This document shows, in pieces, positions 28,695-38,097 of a stretch of 64,000 nucleotides of DNA. Below the pieces are notes generated by a model. That model had not been told where the DNA came from. It ran no database searches and was given only the letters and a program-made list of their open reading frames with translations. Each line of letters opens with the position of its first letter. The first letter of the stretch is position 1. Origin of the DNA: Chloroflexota bacterium (GTDB taxonomy: Bacteria > Chloroflexota > Anaerolineae > Anaerolineales > Villigracilaceae). The position numbers were made by a program, and so were the translations under genes. Location: assembly GCA_019873735.1 (NCBI GenBank), contig JAIOAQ010000005.1, positions 1 through 64,000 on the forward strand. Direction: 5' to 3'.

Positions 28695-29791
28695 CACAGA
28701 CATTTCAGATACGATTGATTCAAGAAACCGAGGCCTTTTACAATCTAAAGGAAGCGTGGAATACGCTGCTTGCCCACAACCCGGTACAGACGATCTTCCT
28801 GACCTGGGAGTGGCTTTACGCCTGGTGGCTTCATCGCCGCGGCCAGGCGAGTCTCCGGCTGGTCACCGCCTGGGAGGGCGAGAGCCTGGCGGGGATTGCT
28901 CCGCTGATGCTGGAAAGGCGCAGAAAACTGGGGTTTCATCAGCGCGTTCTATGCAGTCTTGGCACACCCGATATGGACGTGGCCGGTTTTATCGTCCGCG
29001 ATGGAGCAGGCGCGATTTACACCGCGCTGGCAGGTGAAATCCGCCGTCAGGCCGCCGAATGGGATGTGCTGGAGGTGAACGAATTCGACAGCCAGGGCGG
29101 CGAAATTCTGACCCTGCAGTCTGTCTTTGAGGATTACGCTTACACCCGCAAGGACAATATTCACTATTTCCTGCCCCCGCAGAAAGATTGGGAAACTTAC
29201 CAAAAAAGCCTTTCACAAAATGCGCGCGGAGATGCCCGCCGCCGCCTGCGCCGGCTGCAAGAAAACTTCAAAGTCACCTTTGTTCATCACCGCGGCCAGG
29301 AAATCAACTGGCAAGATATGGAAACCATCTTCGCGCTCAACGAACATGGCCGCTACCCTCACCTGTACCGTTCGGAATCGGAGCGCGCCTTTCAGCGTCG
29401 CCTGCTAGAACTCACGTCTGCCCAGGGCTGGCCTGAGGTCTTCCTGCTGTATCTGGACGGGCAAGCCGCGGCCTATCGTTACGGCTACACCTTTGCAAAC
29501 CGCTTTGAGGATTGGCGCAATGGGATTGATCTGCGCCTGTCTGAGCACGCAGCCGGCAAGGCCTTGTTGTGGCTGACGCTGGAAAACTGCCTCCAACGCG
29601 GCATACGCGAGATTGATTTTCTGCGCGGGGACGAGAATTACAAAGCCCGCTGGAAAACCGAAGAGCGTATCTACACGCAACTACGTTTCGTCTCCCGGAC
29701 CCGAGCCCTGGCTCTGCTCGCCTACATTTGGATCCCGCGTCTGAAGCAGTTCATCCGCCGCCAATTAAAAAAGCGGGCAAGAACCCCTTAA
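28691..29791 (+). CDS. CelD/BioF2-like GNAT acyltransferase
   Basis: The GTG at 28691 overlaps the stop of the upstream gene (GTGA) and gives 366 residues. The C-terminal half has the GNAT-type segment of the CelD/BioF2 family (AAYRYGYTFANRFEDW, GKALLWLTLENCLQRGIREIDF, RGDENYKARW). Members modify polysaccharides or transfer aminoacyl groups. Together with the GT4 and GHL15-like genes it forms a coupled three-gene unit. Confidence 0.82.
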   Translation: MTQTFQIRLIQETEAFYNLKEAWNTLLAHNPVQTIFLTWEWLYAWWLHRRGQASLRLVTAWEGESLAGIAPLMLERRRKLGFHQRVLCSLGTPDMDVAGFIVRDGAGAIYTALAGEIRRQAAEWDVLEVNEFDSQGGEILTLQSVFEDYAYTRKDNIHYFLPPQKDWETYQKSLSQNARGDARRRLRRLQENFKVTFVHHRGQEINWQDMETIFALNEHGRYPHLYRSESERAFQRRLLELTSAQGWPEVFLLYLDGQAAAYRYGYTFANRFEDWRNGIDLRLSEHAAGKALLWLTLENCLQRGIREIDFLRGDENYKARWKTEERIYTQLRFVSRTRALALLAYIWIPRLKQFIRRQLKKRARTP

Positions 29792-29960
29792 CGCAAAGCC
29801 GAGAGACACCCCGCTGCAAGACACGCATTCAACCTCGATGGGCAGGCCGCGCCTTCCCCTGGCAGGCTTTGCCAAGAAGCCTTTGCGGCTGTGTAGTTTG
29901 TGGTGCGGGTATTCTCTAACAAATCTCTTACGCCTGACATCCATTTCGCCAATGCAGTTT

Positions 29961-29999
29961 TGTTATAATCGCGCCATGAGAAAAGGATTCCGCCTATGA
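29961..29999 (+). promoter_or_regulatory. clpC promoter with a 7-codon leader ORF
   Basis: An extended -10 (TGT-TATAAT, 29961-29969) is followed after 6 nt by an ATG opening the mini-ORF MRKGFRL (29976-29999). Its TGA overlaps the clpC ATG at 29996 (ATGATG). The AAAAGGA inside it is also the clpC ribosome binding site. Confidence 0.45.
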
Positions 30000-32434
30000 T
30001 GCGATTTGACCGATTTACCGAACGAGCACAAGAAGCGGCCCAGCGCGCGGCCGAGATCATTCAACGCTATGGACACAATCAAATAGATACCGAGCATATC
30101 CTGCTGGCGCTGATTGAACAACCCGGCGGGGTCATCCCTCAGATTTTAGAGAACCTCAAAATCAACGCCAATGCCCTTGCCGAACGCCTGGATGCCACCT
30201 TGCGCGCCAGCCCACGCGCCAATATCTTTGGCGGAAGCGCCGGGCAGATTTTCATTACCCCGCGCGTCAAGCGGATCATTGACCTGGCCAACGAAGAAGC
30301 CAACCGTTTGAAAGACGAATACATCTCAACCGAGCACATCTTCCTTGCCATCCTGAGCGAGCGGAATACACCCGCGGCGCGCATTCTGGAAAGCGCCGGC
30401 CTGACGCGTGAACGCGTCTACGACGCCGTGCAACAACTGCGCGGCGGACAGCGCGTCACCGACCCGCAAGCCGAGACACGCTACCGCACACTTGAGAAAT
30501 ACTCCCGCGATCTGACCCAAATGGCGCGCGAAGGCAAATTGGATCCGGTCATCGGGCGCGACACAGAAATCTTGCGGCTCATCCAGATCCTCTCCCGCCG
30601 CACCAAGAACAACCCGGTATTGATCGGCGAGGCCGGGGTGGGGAAAACCGCCATTGTGGAAGGGCTGGCGCAAAAAATTGCCAACAATGACGTCCCCGAA
30701 ATCCTGGCTGGCAAGCGCGTGGTAGCCCTCGACCTGGGCGCCATGATTGCTGGTTCACGCTTCCGAGGCGATTTCGAAGAGCGCCTGAAATCGGCCATTG
30801 AGGAAGTTCAACGCGCCCAGGGCGAAATCATCTTGATGATTGATGAACTGCACACCGTCATCGGTGCTGGCGCCGCGCAAGGCGCAATGGATGCCTCCAA
30901 CATGCTCAAGCCCGCCCTGGCACGCGGTGAGTTACAGTGCATTGGCGCCACCACATTAGACGAGTACCACAAGTACATCGAGAAGGACGCCGCCCTTGAG
31001 CGCCGCTTTGCTCCAATCTATGTAGAAGAGCCAAGCGTCGAGGACACCATCAAAATGCTGCAGGGCCTGCGTGACCGCTATGAGGCACACCACAAAGTCC
31101 GCTTTTCAGACGACGCCCTGGTAGCCGCGGCCCGTCTGGCCGACCGGTACGTCACCGACCGCCGCCTGCCCGACAAAGCCATTGACCTGATTGACGAAGC
31201 GGCTGCAAAGTTGCGCGTGGCTCTCTACTCTTTACCGCCCGACTTGAAAGAGATGAAGAACGAAATCGAAAAACTGCGGGCAGAGGAGGAGCAAGCCGGC
31301 TTAGAACGCGACTACGAGCGCGCCGCCCAAAAGAAAGCCGAACGCCTGCGCCTGGAAGGCGAGTTCAACAGCCGGCGCGACAAATGGGAAGCCGAACACC
31401 AGCTGGACGAGGTGGTAGATTTGGACGACATCGCCGCTGTCGTTCACCAGTGGACCGGCATCCCTGTCTCCCAGATGATGGAGACCGAGTCTCAAAAGTT
31501 GCTTCAGATGGAAGAGCGCCTGCATGAGCGCATCATCGGGCAAGACGAGGCCATTCACGCCGTCAGTGACGCCATCCGCCGCGCCCGCTCAGGTCTCAAA
31601 GATCCATCGCGGCCGATAGGCTCCTTTATCTTCATCGGCCCGTCAGGCGTAGGCAAGACCGAACTGGCTAAAGCCCTGGCCTGGTTCCTTTTTGATGACG
31701 AGGACGCCCTCGTCCGCATTGACATGTCTGAATACCGCGAACAACACACAGTCAGCCGGCTCTTTGGCGCGCCGCCCGGTTACATCGGCTACGAAGAAGG
31801 CGGACAACTGACCGAAGCCGTCCGCCGCCGGCCCTACCGCGTTTTGCTTTTCGACGAAATCGAAAAAGCCCACCCCGAAGTCTGGAATGCATTGCTGCAA
31901 ATCCTGGACGATGGCCGCATGACCGACGGTCAGGGGAATGTCGTTGATTTCCGCAACACGGTTCTCATCATGACCTCCAACCTGGGCACCGAATACGTCA
32001 GGAAAGGCGGCACCCTGGGCTTCCTCCAGCAAAAAGCAAGCGATGAGGAACGCGAGGCGCACGACAAGATTGAAAAAGCCCTCAAGAGCACTTTCCGGCC
32101 AGAATTCCTCAACCGCATTGATGAAATCATCATGTTCTCCCCTCTCTCGGTAGAACAGATGGAAAAGATTGTGGATTTGCAACTGAAAGAAATCCAAGAG
32201 CGCTTGAACGAATACGATGTTGCAATTGAATTGACCGAAGAGGCGCGCAAGTGGCTGGCCAAGGCTGGCTATGACCCGGCCTTTGGAGCCCGTCCATTGC
32301 GCCGCGCCCTCCAAAAGCATGTGGAAAGCCCGCTTTCGGTCAAATTACTGGGCGGTGAAATCGGCGCCGGCTCCGTCGTCAAAGTGGACGTGGGCGAAAA
32401 CGACACCCTGACCTTCAGCGCAAAGAAGAAATAA
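29996..32434 (+). CDS. clpC: ATP-dependent Clp protease ATP-binding subunit ClpC
   Basis: ClpC is a Hsp100 unfoldase that feeds proteins to ClpP. The 812-residue protein has the N-terminal Clp repeat domain, two AAA modules with Walker A motifs GEAGVGKT and GPSGVGKT, and a middle region with a UVR-like helix pair (residues ~420-450). A C-terminal D2-small domain completes it. Tandem ATGs at 29996 and 29999 follow AAAAGGA. It stands alone between the polysaccharide genes and a terminator; clpP and mcsAB are not in the window. Confidence 0.97.
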   Translation: MMRFDRFTERAQEAAQRAAEIIQRYGHNQIDTEHILLALIEQPGGVIPQILENLKINANALAERLDATLRASPRANIFGGSAGQIFITPRVKRIIDLANEEANRLKDEYISTEHIFLAILSERNTPAARILESAGLTRERVYDAVQQLRGGQRVTDPQAETRYRTLEKYSRDLTQMAREGKLDPVIGRDTEILRLIQILSRRTKNNPVLIGEAGVGKTAIVEGLAQKIANNDVPEILAGKRVVALDLGAMIAGSRFRGDFEERLKSAIEEVQRAQGEIILMIDELHTVIGAGAAQGAMDASNMLKPALARGELQCIGATTLDEYHKYIEKDAALERRFAPIYVEEPSVEDTIKMLQGLRDRYEAHHKVRFSDDALVAAARLADRYVTDRRLPDKAIDLIDEAAAKLRVALYSLPPDLKEMKNEIEKLRAEEEQAGLERDYERAAQKKAERLRLEGEFNSRRDKWEAEHQLDEVVDLDDIAAVVHQWTGIPVSQMMETESQKLLQMEERLHERIIGQDEAIHAVSDAIRRARSGLKDPSRPIGSFIFIGPSGVGKTELAKALAWFLFDDEDALVRIDMSEYREQHTVSRLFGAPPGYIGYEEGGQLTEAVRRRPYRVLLFDEIEKAHPEVWNALLQILDDGRMTDGQGNVVDFRNTVLIMTSNLGTEYVRKGGTLGFLQQKASDEEREAHDKIEKALKSTFRPEFLNRIDEIIMFSPLSVEQMEKIVDLQLKEIQERLNEYDVAIELTEEARKWLAKAGYDPAFGARPLRRALQKHVESPLSVKLLGGEIGAGSVVKVDVGENDTLTFSAKKK

Positions 32435-32461
32435 TCGCCCCAACCGCCCGACGCCCCGACA

Positions 32462-32507
32462 AAAACTGGCAATTCTCCCTTCTGATGAGGATTGCCAGTT
32501 TTTTTGT
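32462..32507 (+). terminator. Intrinsic terminator after clpC
   Basis: AAAACTGGCAAT pairs with ATTGCCAGTTTT across a 17-nt loop, followed by a T-tract. It separates clpC from the hdr operon. Confidence 0.85.
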
Positions 32508-32548
32508 CAATTGTCATCTATTCTGCCTGCCAATTATCTTTACCTTTC

Positions 32549-32562
32549 GTGATGAAAGTCAC
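32549..32562. promoter_or_regulatory. Crp/FNR-family type palindrome before the hdr operon
   Basis: GTGA-TGAAAG-TCAC is a perfect GTGA-N6-TCAC core. It lies 10 nt upstream of the Rex-type site and about 120 nt before hdrA. The regulator that binds it is not known. Confidence 0.5.
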
Positions 32563-32571
32563 TTGAAACGT

Positions 32572-32589
32572 TTGTGAAAAAGCCCACAA
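32572..32589. promoter_or_regulatory. Rex-type operator before the hdr operon
   Basis: TTGTG-N8-CACAA is a perfect match to the Rex operator form. It overlaps a possible -35 (TTGTGA) set 18 nt before a TATAGA -10, so binding would block transcription. Rex responds to the NADH/NAD+ ratio, which suits the NAD(P)H-linked operon downstream. Confidence 0.65.
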
Positions 32590-32680
32590 TGTAGTTATAG
32601 ATAGTTATCCTTGCCAAAGGAAGGCCCGAGGTGTCTTTTTATTTAAATGACGCCATTGAATTGGGAAAGGAGACGCTCGG

Positions 32681-34699
32681 ATGAGCCATCTTGGAGACAC
32701 GCCGAAGCCTGCGCAAGCACGCGTCGGCGTTTATATTTGCCATTGCGGCACAAATATCGCCGCCACAGTTGACGTTGAGTCGGTAGCCCAATATGCCGCC
32801 CGCCTGCCGAACGTGGTTGCAGCACGCCATTACCTGTACATGTGTTCAGACCCCGGTCAGGCGCTCATTGCCCAAGACATCCGGCACGAGGGGCTGACTC
32901 ACGTTGTCGTAGCATCTTGTTCGCCCCACCTTCACGAAGGGACATTTCGTACAGCCTGCGCACAGGCTGGCCTGAACCCCTACCTGTTCCAGATGACGAA
33001 TATTCGCGAACAGTGCTCCTGGATCACGCCGGATAGGGCCGCAGCGACCGACAAAGCCAAAGCGCTGGTGGCGGCTGCCGTGCGGCGTGTCGTTTACCAG
33101 CAGCCGCTCGAGGCGCGCGCCGTCACCCTCAAACAATCGGCGTTGGTGGTTGGCGGAGGAATCGCAGGCATTGAAGCCGCCTTGCGTCTGGCAGATGCCG
33201 GCAAGCAAGTCTATCTGGTGGAACGCGAGCCCAGCATTGGCGGACACATGGCCCAACTTTACAAGACCTTCCCCACGCTGGACTGCGCGGCCTGCATCCT
33301 GACCCCCAAAATGGTTGCCGTTGGCCGGCATCCCAACATCACCCTGCTGACCTACAGCGAGGTAGAAAAGGTCAGCGGCTATGTGGGCAATTTCACCGTC
33401 ACCCTGCGCCGGAAGCCGCGCTATGTCATTGAGGAAAAGTGCAACGGCTGCGGCACCTGCATGGAGAAGTGTCCCTGGAAGAAGATCCCGTCCGAGTTTG
33501 ACCTGGGGCTGGGTTACCGCCCGGCAATTTATTACCCCTTCCCTCAAGCGGTGCCGCGTGTGCCGGTCATTGACACGGAAAATTGCGCCTATTTCAAGAG
33601 CGGGAAATGCCGCGCCTGCGAGAAATTCTGTCCCTCCCAGGCAATTGACTTTGAGCAGGAAGAGACGCTGATGGAAATTGACGTTGGGACAATCGTCCTG
33701 GCCACAGGCTTTCGCGATTTCGACCCGCGTCAGACCCCGCAATATGGCTATGGCGTTCTGCCCAATGTGGTCACCGGCCTCGAGTTGGAACGGCTGGTCA
33801 ATACCGGCGGACCGACTTCTGGCAATGTCCTGCTCAAGAACGGCAGCAAACCGGAAAAAGTGGCCATCATTCACTGCGTTGGCAGCCGGGGTGACCAGCA
33901 CGAGTATTGTTCCCGCATTTGCTGCATGTACTCTCTCAAACTGGCTCATCTTGTGCGCGATTATGTCGGCTCAGAAGTCGTCGAGTTTTATCGCGACCTG
34001 CGCGCCTTTGGAAAAGGGTACGAGGCCTTTTACGAACATGCAATGGAACGGGGCGTTCACTTTGTGCGCTTTGAGAAAGATATTCGAGTTGAACCGCGCG
34101 GCGAAAAACTGGCCGTTGTTTACAAAGACGTGTACACCGGCCAGTATGCTGAAGCGGTGGTAGATATGGTGGCCTTGAGTACCGGCGTGGAGGCCCAGCC
34201 CGATGCCCATCATATCGGACAGATATTTGGAGTCAGCACCGACCTGTCGGGCTTCTTCATCGAGAAACATCCCAAACTGGCGCCGGTAGATACCGCCACA
34301 GACGGCGTGTTTCTGGCCGGCGCCTGTCAAGGGCCAAAAGACATTCCCGACAGCGTGGCCCAGGGTGCGGCCGCAGCGGCGGCAGCCCTTTCCCTGCTCG
34401 ACCATGGCTCGGTCGAGTTGGAACCGTTCACTTCGTTTGTAGTTGCAGAACGTTGTGGGTCATGTCACACCTGCGAGGGGCTCTGTCCGTTTGGAGCCAT
34501 CTCCATGGTCGAATGGAATGGGAAACTGGTCGCGCAAATCAACGAAGTGTTATGCAAAGGCTGCGGCGCCTGCGTGGCAGCCTGCCCGGCCGGCGCAGCG
34601 GTTCAGCATGGATTTACGCTCGACCAGGTCCTGGCAGAAATTGAAGGCATACTTACACGGGAAACAGAAACGGCCGCAATCTTACAGGAGGCGGTATGA
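32681..34699 (+). CDS. HdrA-like iron-sulfur flavoprotein
   Basis: This 672-residue protein is related to heterodisulfide reductase subunit A. In order it has the HdrA N-terminal domain (VGVYICHCGTNIA near residue 10), the FAD site VVGGGIAGIEAALRLADAGK (~residue 155), an inserted ferredoxin-like cluster motif CNGCGTCMEKCPWKK, and a further CRACEKFCPS. The HdrA signature VGSRGDQHEYCSRICCMYS and two C-terminal 4Fe-4S motifs (CGSCHTCEGLCPFGA, CKGCGACVAACPAGA) follow. HdrA flavins bifurcate electrons in known complexes. The start has AAAGGAG. It overlaps the next gene by 4 nt. Confidence 0.93.
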   Translation: MSHLGDTPKPAQARVGVYICHCGTNIAATVDVESVAQYAARLPNVVAARHYLYMCSDPGQALIAQDIRHEGLTHVVVASCSPHLHEGTFRTACAQAGLNPYLFQMTNIREQCSWITPDRAAATDKAKALVAAAVRRVVYQQPLEARAVTLKQSALVVGGGIAGIEAALRLADAGKQVYLVEREPSIGGHMAQLYKTFPTLDCAACILTPKMVAVGRHPNITLLTYSEVEKVSGYVGNFTVTLRRKPRYVIEEKCNGCGTCMEKCPWKKIPSEFDLGLGYRPAIYYPFPQAVPRVPVIDTENCAYFKSGKCRACEKFCPSQAIDFEQEETLMEIDVGTIVLATGFRDFDPRQTPQYGYGVLPNVVTGLELERLVNTGGPTSGNVLLKNGSKPEKVAIIHCVGSRGDQHEYCSRICCMYSLKLAHLVRDYVGSEVVEFYRDLRAFGKGYEAFYEHAMERGVHFVRFEKDIRVEPRGEKLAVVYKDVYTGQYAEAVVDMVALSTGVEAQPDAHHIGQIFGVSTDLSGFFIEKHPKLAPVDTATDGVFLAGACQGPKDIPDSVAQGAAAAAAALSLLDHGSVELEPFTSFVVAERCGSCHTCEGLCPFGAISMVEWNGKLVAQINEVLCKGCGACVAACPAGAAVQHGFTLDQVLAEIEGILTRETETAAILQEAV

Positions 34700-37600
34700 A
34701 TCGTTCCAAAGTCAAAACAGGTGTTTATGTCTGCCATTGTGGGACGAACATTGCTGCCACAGTAGATGTGGCGGCAGTTGCCGAGTTTGCCCGCCATCTT
34801 GACGATGTTGTCGTTGCCCGCGACTATATCTACATGTGTTCCGAGCCGGGGCAGGGGCTCATCAAGCAGGATATTCAGGAATATGGTCTCAACCGCGTGG
34901 TGGTGGCCTCTTGCTCGCCGCTGATGCACGAGCCAACTTTCCGACGCGTCTGTGCCGAAGGGGGAGTCAACCCCTTCCTGTGCCAGATCGCAAATATCCG
35001 CGAACAATGCTCCTGGGTTATCAGCGACCGTCAGCAGGCAACGGCCAAGGCCAAAGGACTCGTGGCTGCAGCCGTTCGGCGTGTGCACAACAATCGGCCG
35101 CTTTCCATGCGTCAGGCCGAGATGACCCAGGCTGTGCTGGTGGTCGGCGGCGGAATCGCCGGCATTGAGGCCTCTCTGCGGCTGGCGGACGCGGGTAAGC
35201 AGGTGTATCTTGTGGAGCGCGACACCAGCATCGGCGGGCACATGGGGCAACTCTACAAAACGTTTCCAACCATCGACTGCGCCGCCTGTATTCTGACGCC
35301 GAAAATGGTCTCAGCAGGACGTCACCCTAACATCAAGTTGCTTTCTTACAGCGAGGTGGAATCGGTCTCCGGCTTTGTAGGCAACTATCAGGTGCGTATC
35401 AAACGTAAGCCCCGCTATGTGGATGAAACGCTTTGCGCCGGCTGCGGCAAGTGCGCGGATGTCTGCCCAATTGAAGTGACCAACCCCTTTGATGAGGGCC
35501 TGAGCAAGCGTAAAGCCGCCTACCGAAATTCGCCGCAGGCCGTACCGGGCGCCTATGCCATTGAAAAACGCGGAACGGCTCCATGCCGGGCAGCCTGTCC
35601 CACCGACCAGCGCGCACAAGGCTACATTGCCCTGATCCACGCGCGCCGGTATGCCGATGCCTACTGGGCGATCCGCCGGGAACATCCGTTCCCGTCGGTT
35701 TGCGGGCGTGTGTGCAATCACCCCTGCGAGGACGCCTGCACACGCGGCAAAGTGGACCAGCCGGTCAGCATCATGGCGCTCAAGCGTTTTGTTGCCGACT
35801 GGGCCTATGCCCACCGCGATGAACTGCCACAAATGCGGGATAAATCTCTGGTAGGCACACCCTACCAGCACAACCCGCCTCCAACCGGCAAGAAGGTAGC
35901 CATCATCGGCGCCGGGCCAGCCGGCCTGACCGCCGGCCTTGACCTGGTGCGGCTGGGACACAAAGCAACCGTTTTTGAAAGTTTGCCGGTAGCAGGCGGC
36001 ATGATGCGGGTTGGCATTCCGCCCCACCGCCTGCCCTATGAACGGTTGGACTGGGAGATTCAGCAAATTGTGGACGAGGGCGTTGAACTGCGCCTGAACA
36101 CGCGGGTAGATAACATCCCCGCCTTGTTTGAAAAAGGATATGACGCCGTCATCATCGCCACCGGCGCACACAGCGCCCAGAAACTGCCCATCCCCGGCTC
36201 GGAACATCCCGACAACTGGCTCAGTCTCGACCTGCTGCGCCGCGCCTGCCTGGGCGAACCGCTGGACTTGAGCGGCCGCGAAATTGTGGTGTTGGGCGCC
36301 GGCGACGTGGCGCTGGATGCGGCCCGCACCGCCATCCGCCTTGGCCAGCCAAAGGTCAAGATCGTCTGCCGTGGCATGCGCGCCTCCTTCAACGAACTGC
36401 ACGAGGCCGAAGCAGAAGGCGTCGAAATCATCAAGAACCGCGTCTTCAAGGAAATTGTGGTCAAGGGCGAGAAAATTATCGGCGTCATGTGTCTCGAGGC
36501 CGAAGTCGGGGGCATTGTCAATGGCCAGCGGCAAGTGCGCGAAATTCCCGGCAGCGAGCACATCATCCCTTGCGACATGGTCGTTTGGGCGCTCGGTCAG
36601 CGGCCCGACTTCTCCTTCCTGCCTGAGGACGGCAGCATTGCTATCCGCTACCCGATTGGCCTGTGGGCCAACGAAGAGATGATGACAACCCGCCCAGGAG
36701 TCTTTACCGCCGGCGACCTGCGGCGCGGCACCACCTTCTTCGTCGTCGACGCGATTGCCGAGGGACACCATGTGGCGCGCTGCGTGGACCGCTACTTGAA
36801 AGGCCAGGAAGGCGTGCCAGAGCCAAAACTCCCCCCTGCCGTGGAGATGAGCCCGGAGGAGATTGAAGCCAGATTTGCCAGCCAGGAGACCAAACGCATC
36901 CCGCGCACTGCCCTGCATACCATCCCGCCAGAAGAACGGGTCAACAACTTCAAAGAAGTAGACATGACCATGACCGAGGAAGAGGCGCTGGCAGAGGCCG
37001 AACGTTGCCTCCACTGCGGCATTTGCTCTGAATGCCTGGAGTGCGAGGCGGCCTGCGAGCGCGGCGCCATTGACCACAACATGCAGGAAGAATACATTGA
37101 TTTGACGGTGGGAGCCATTATCCTGGCGACCGGCTTCAAGACCTTCGACCCGCGCCGCGCCCCCGAACTCAATTACGGCAAACTGGACAACATCCTCACC
37201 GCGATGGAGTTTGAGCGGCTGATCAACACCGCCGGCCCAACCCAGGGGAAAGTCCTGCTCAAAAACGGCAAACCGCCCAAATCCATTGCCATTGTCCATT
37301 GCGTAGGCAGCCGCGATCACAACTATAACGATTATTGCTCCCGCGCCTGCTGTATGTACTCGCTAAAAATTGCCCAGATGGCGCACGACTATATGGGCGG
37401 CGTGGAAATTCACGAGATCTACCGCGACATGCGCACATACGGCAAAGGCTATGAAGAGTTCTACAACCGCACGGCCAAGATGGGCGTTCATTTCTACCAC
37501 GGCAAAGTCAAGGGCATTGAACAAAAAGGCAAAAAACTGCGCGTCTCGTGGAGCGAAGCCTTCCACGATCAGCCCAACCATGTGGATGTGGATATGGTTG

Positions 37601-38097
37601 TCCTGGCAACCGGCTTTGAGCCGCAGGCCGATGCGGCCAAAATCGCTTCCCTGTTTGGCGTCAGCCGCAGCAAGGACGGCTTTTTCCTCGAGCGGCATCC
37701 CAAACTGGCGCCGGTGGAAACGGTCAGTGAGGGCATCTATCTCGCCGGCGCCTGCCAGTCGCCCAAAGATATCCCCGACAGTGTTGCCCAGGCCGGGGCA
37801 GCCGCGGCAGCCGCGCTTTCCCTTTTGGACCAGGGCGTGATCGCCCTCGACCCGGTTGTGGCCGAAAACAACCCGCAACGCTGTGCCGGCTGCGGACAGT
37901 GCGTGGCCGCCTGCCCATACGGCGCAATAGAACTGCAAGACGGCCTGGCCAGCGTCAACACCTACCTGTGCAAAGGATGCGGCACCTGTGCGGCCGCCTG
38001 CCCCAACAAAGCCATCAGCCTGATCCATTTCAATGACACCCAACTGGTATCCGAAATCATCGGCGCACTGGCCGATGCTCCGCTGGAGGTGGCCTGA
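34696..38097 (+). CDS. HdrA fused with a GltD/NfnB-like NADPH-binding domain
   Basis: The 1133-residue protein starts as a second HdrA (VYVCHCGTNIA, FAD motif VVGGGIAGIEASLRLADAGK, cluster CAGCGKCADVCPIEV). At about residue 290 a complete GltD-type module is inserted. It has the N-terminal cluster domain CRAACPTDQRAQ / CGRVCNHPCEDACTRG, a first nucleotide site VAIIGAGPAGLTAGLDL near residue 403, and a second site VVLGAGDVALDAARTAI. After residue ~770 the HdrA part resumes (CLHCGICSECLECEAACERG, VGSRDHNYNDYCSRACCMYS) and ends in two ferredoxin motifs. The GltD/NfnB module normally binds FAD and NAD(P)H. The ATG overlaps the previous stop and has AGGAGG upstream. Confidence 0.92.
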   Translation: MNRSKVKTGVYVCHCGTNIAATVDVAAVAEFARHLDDVVVARDYIYMCSEPGQGLIKQDIQEYGLNRVVVASCSPLMHEPTFRRVCAEGGVNPFLCQIANIREQCSWVISDRQQATAKAKGLVAAAVRRVHNNRPLSMRQAEMTQAVLVVGGGIAGIEASLRLADAGKQVYLVERDTSIGGHMGQLYKTFPTIDCAACILTPKMVSAGRHPNIKLLSYSEVESVSGFVGNYQVRIKRKPRYVDETLCAGCGKCADVCPIEVTNPFDEGLSKRKAAYRNSPQAVPGAYAIEKRGTAPCRAACPTDQRAQGYIALIHARRYADAYWAIRREHPFPSVCGRVCNHPCEDACTRGKVDQPVSIMALKRFVADWAYAHRDELPQMRDKSLVGTPYQHNPPPTGKKVAIIGAGPAGLTAGLDLVRLGHKATVFESLPVAGGMMRVGIPPHRLPYERLDWEIQQIVDEGVELRLNTRVDNIPALFEKGYDAVIIATGAHSAQKLPIPGSEHPDNWLSLDLLRRACLGEPLDLSGREIVVLGAGDVALDAARTAIRLGQPKVKIVCRGMRASFNELHEAEAEGVEIIKNRVFKEIVVKGEKIIGVMCLEAEVGGIVNGQRQVREIPGSEHIIPCDMVVWALGQRPDFSFLPEDGSIAIRYPIGLWANEEMMTTRPGVFTAGDLRRGTTFFVVDAIAEGHHVARCVDRYLKGQEGVPEPKLPPAVEMSPEEIEARFASQETKRIPRTALHTIPPEERVNNFKEVDMTMTEEEALAEAERCLHCGICSECLECEAACERGAIDHNMQEEYIDLTVGAIILATGFKTFDPRRAPELNYGKLDNILTAMEFERLINTAGPTQGKVLLKNGKPPKSIAIVHCVGSRDHNYNDYCSRACCMYSLKIAQMAHDYMGGVEIHEIYRDMRTYGKGYEEFYNRTAKMGVHFYHGKVKGIEQKGKKLRVSWSEAFHDQPNHVDVDMVVLATGFEPQADAAKIASLFGVSRSKDGFFLERHPKLAPVETVSEGIYLAGACQSPKDIPDSVAQAGAAAAAALSLLDQGVIALDPVVAENNPQRCAGCGQCVAACPYGAIELQDGLASVNTYLCKGCGTCAAACPNKAISLIHFNDTQLVSEIIGALADAPLEVA

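Noticed and set aside
35311-37320. 669-codon frame opposite the HdrA-GltD gene, and a similar 498-codon frame opposite ligA
   Set aside because: Both are antisense shadows of high-GC genes with strong codon bias, and neither shows domains or a ribosome binding site.
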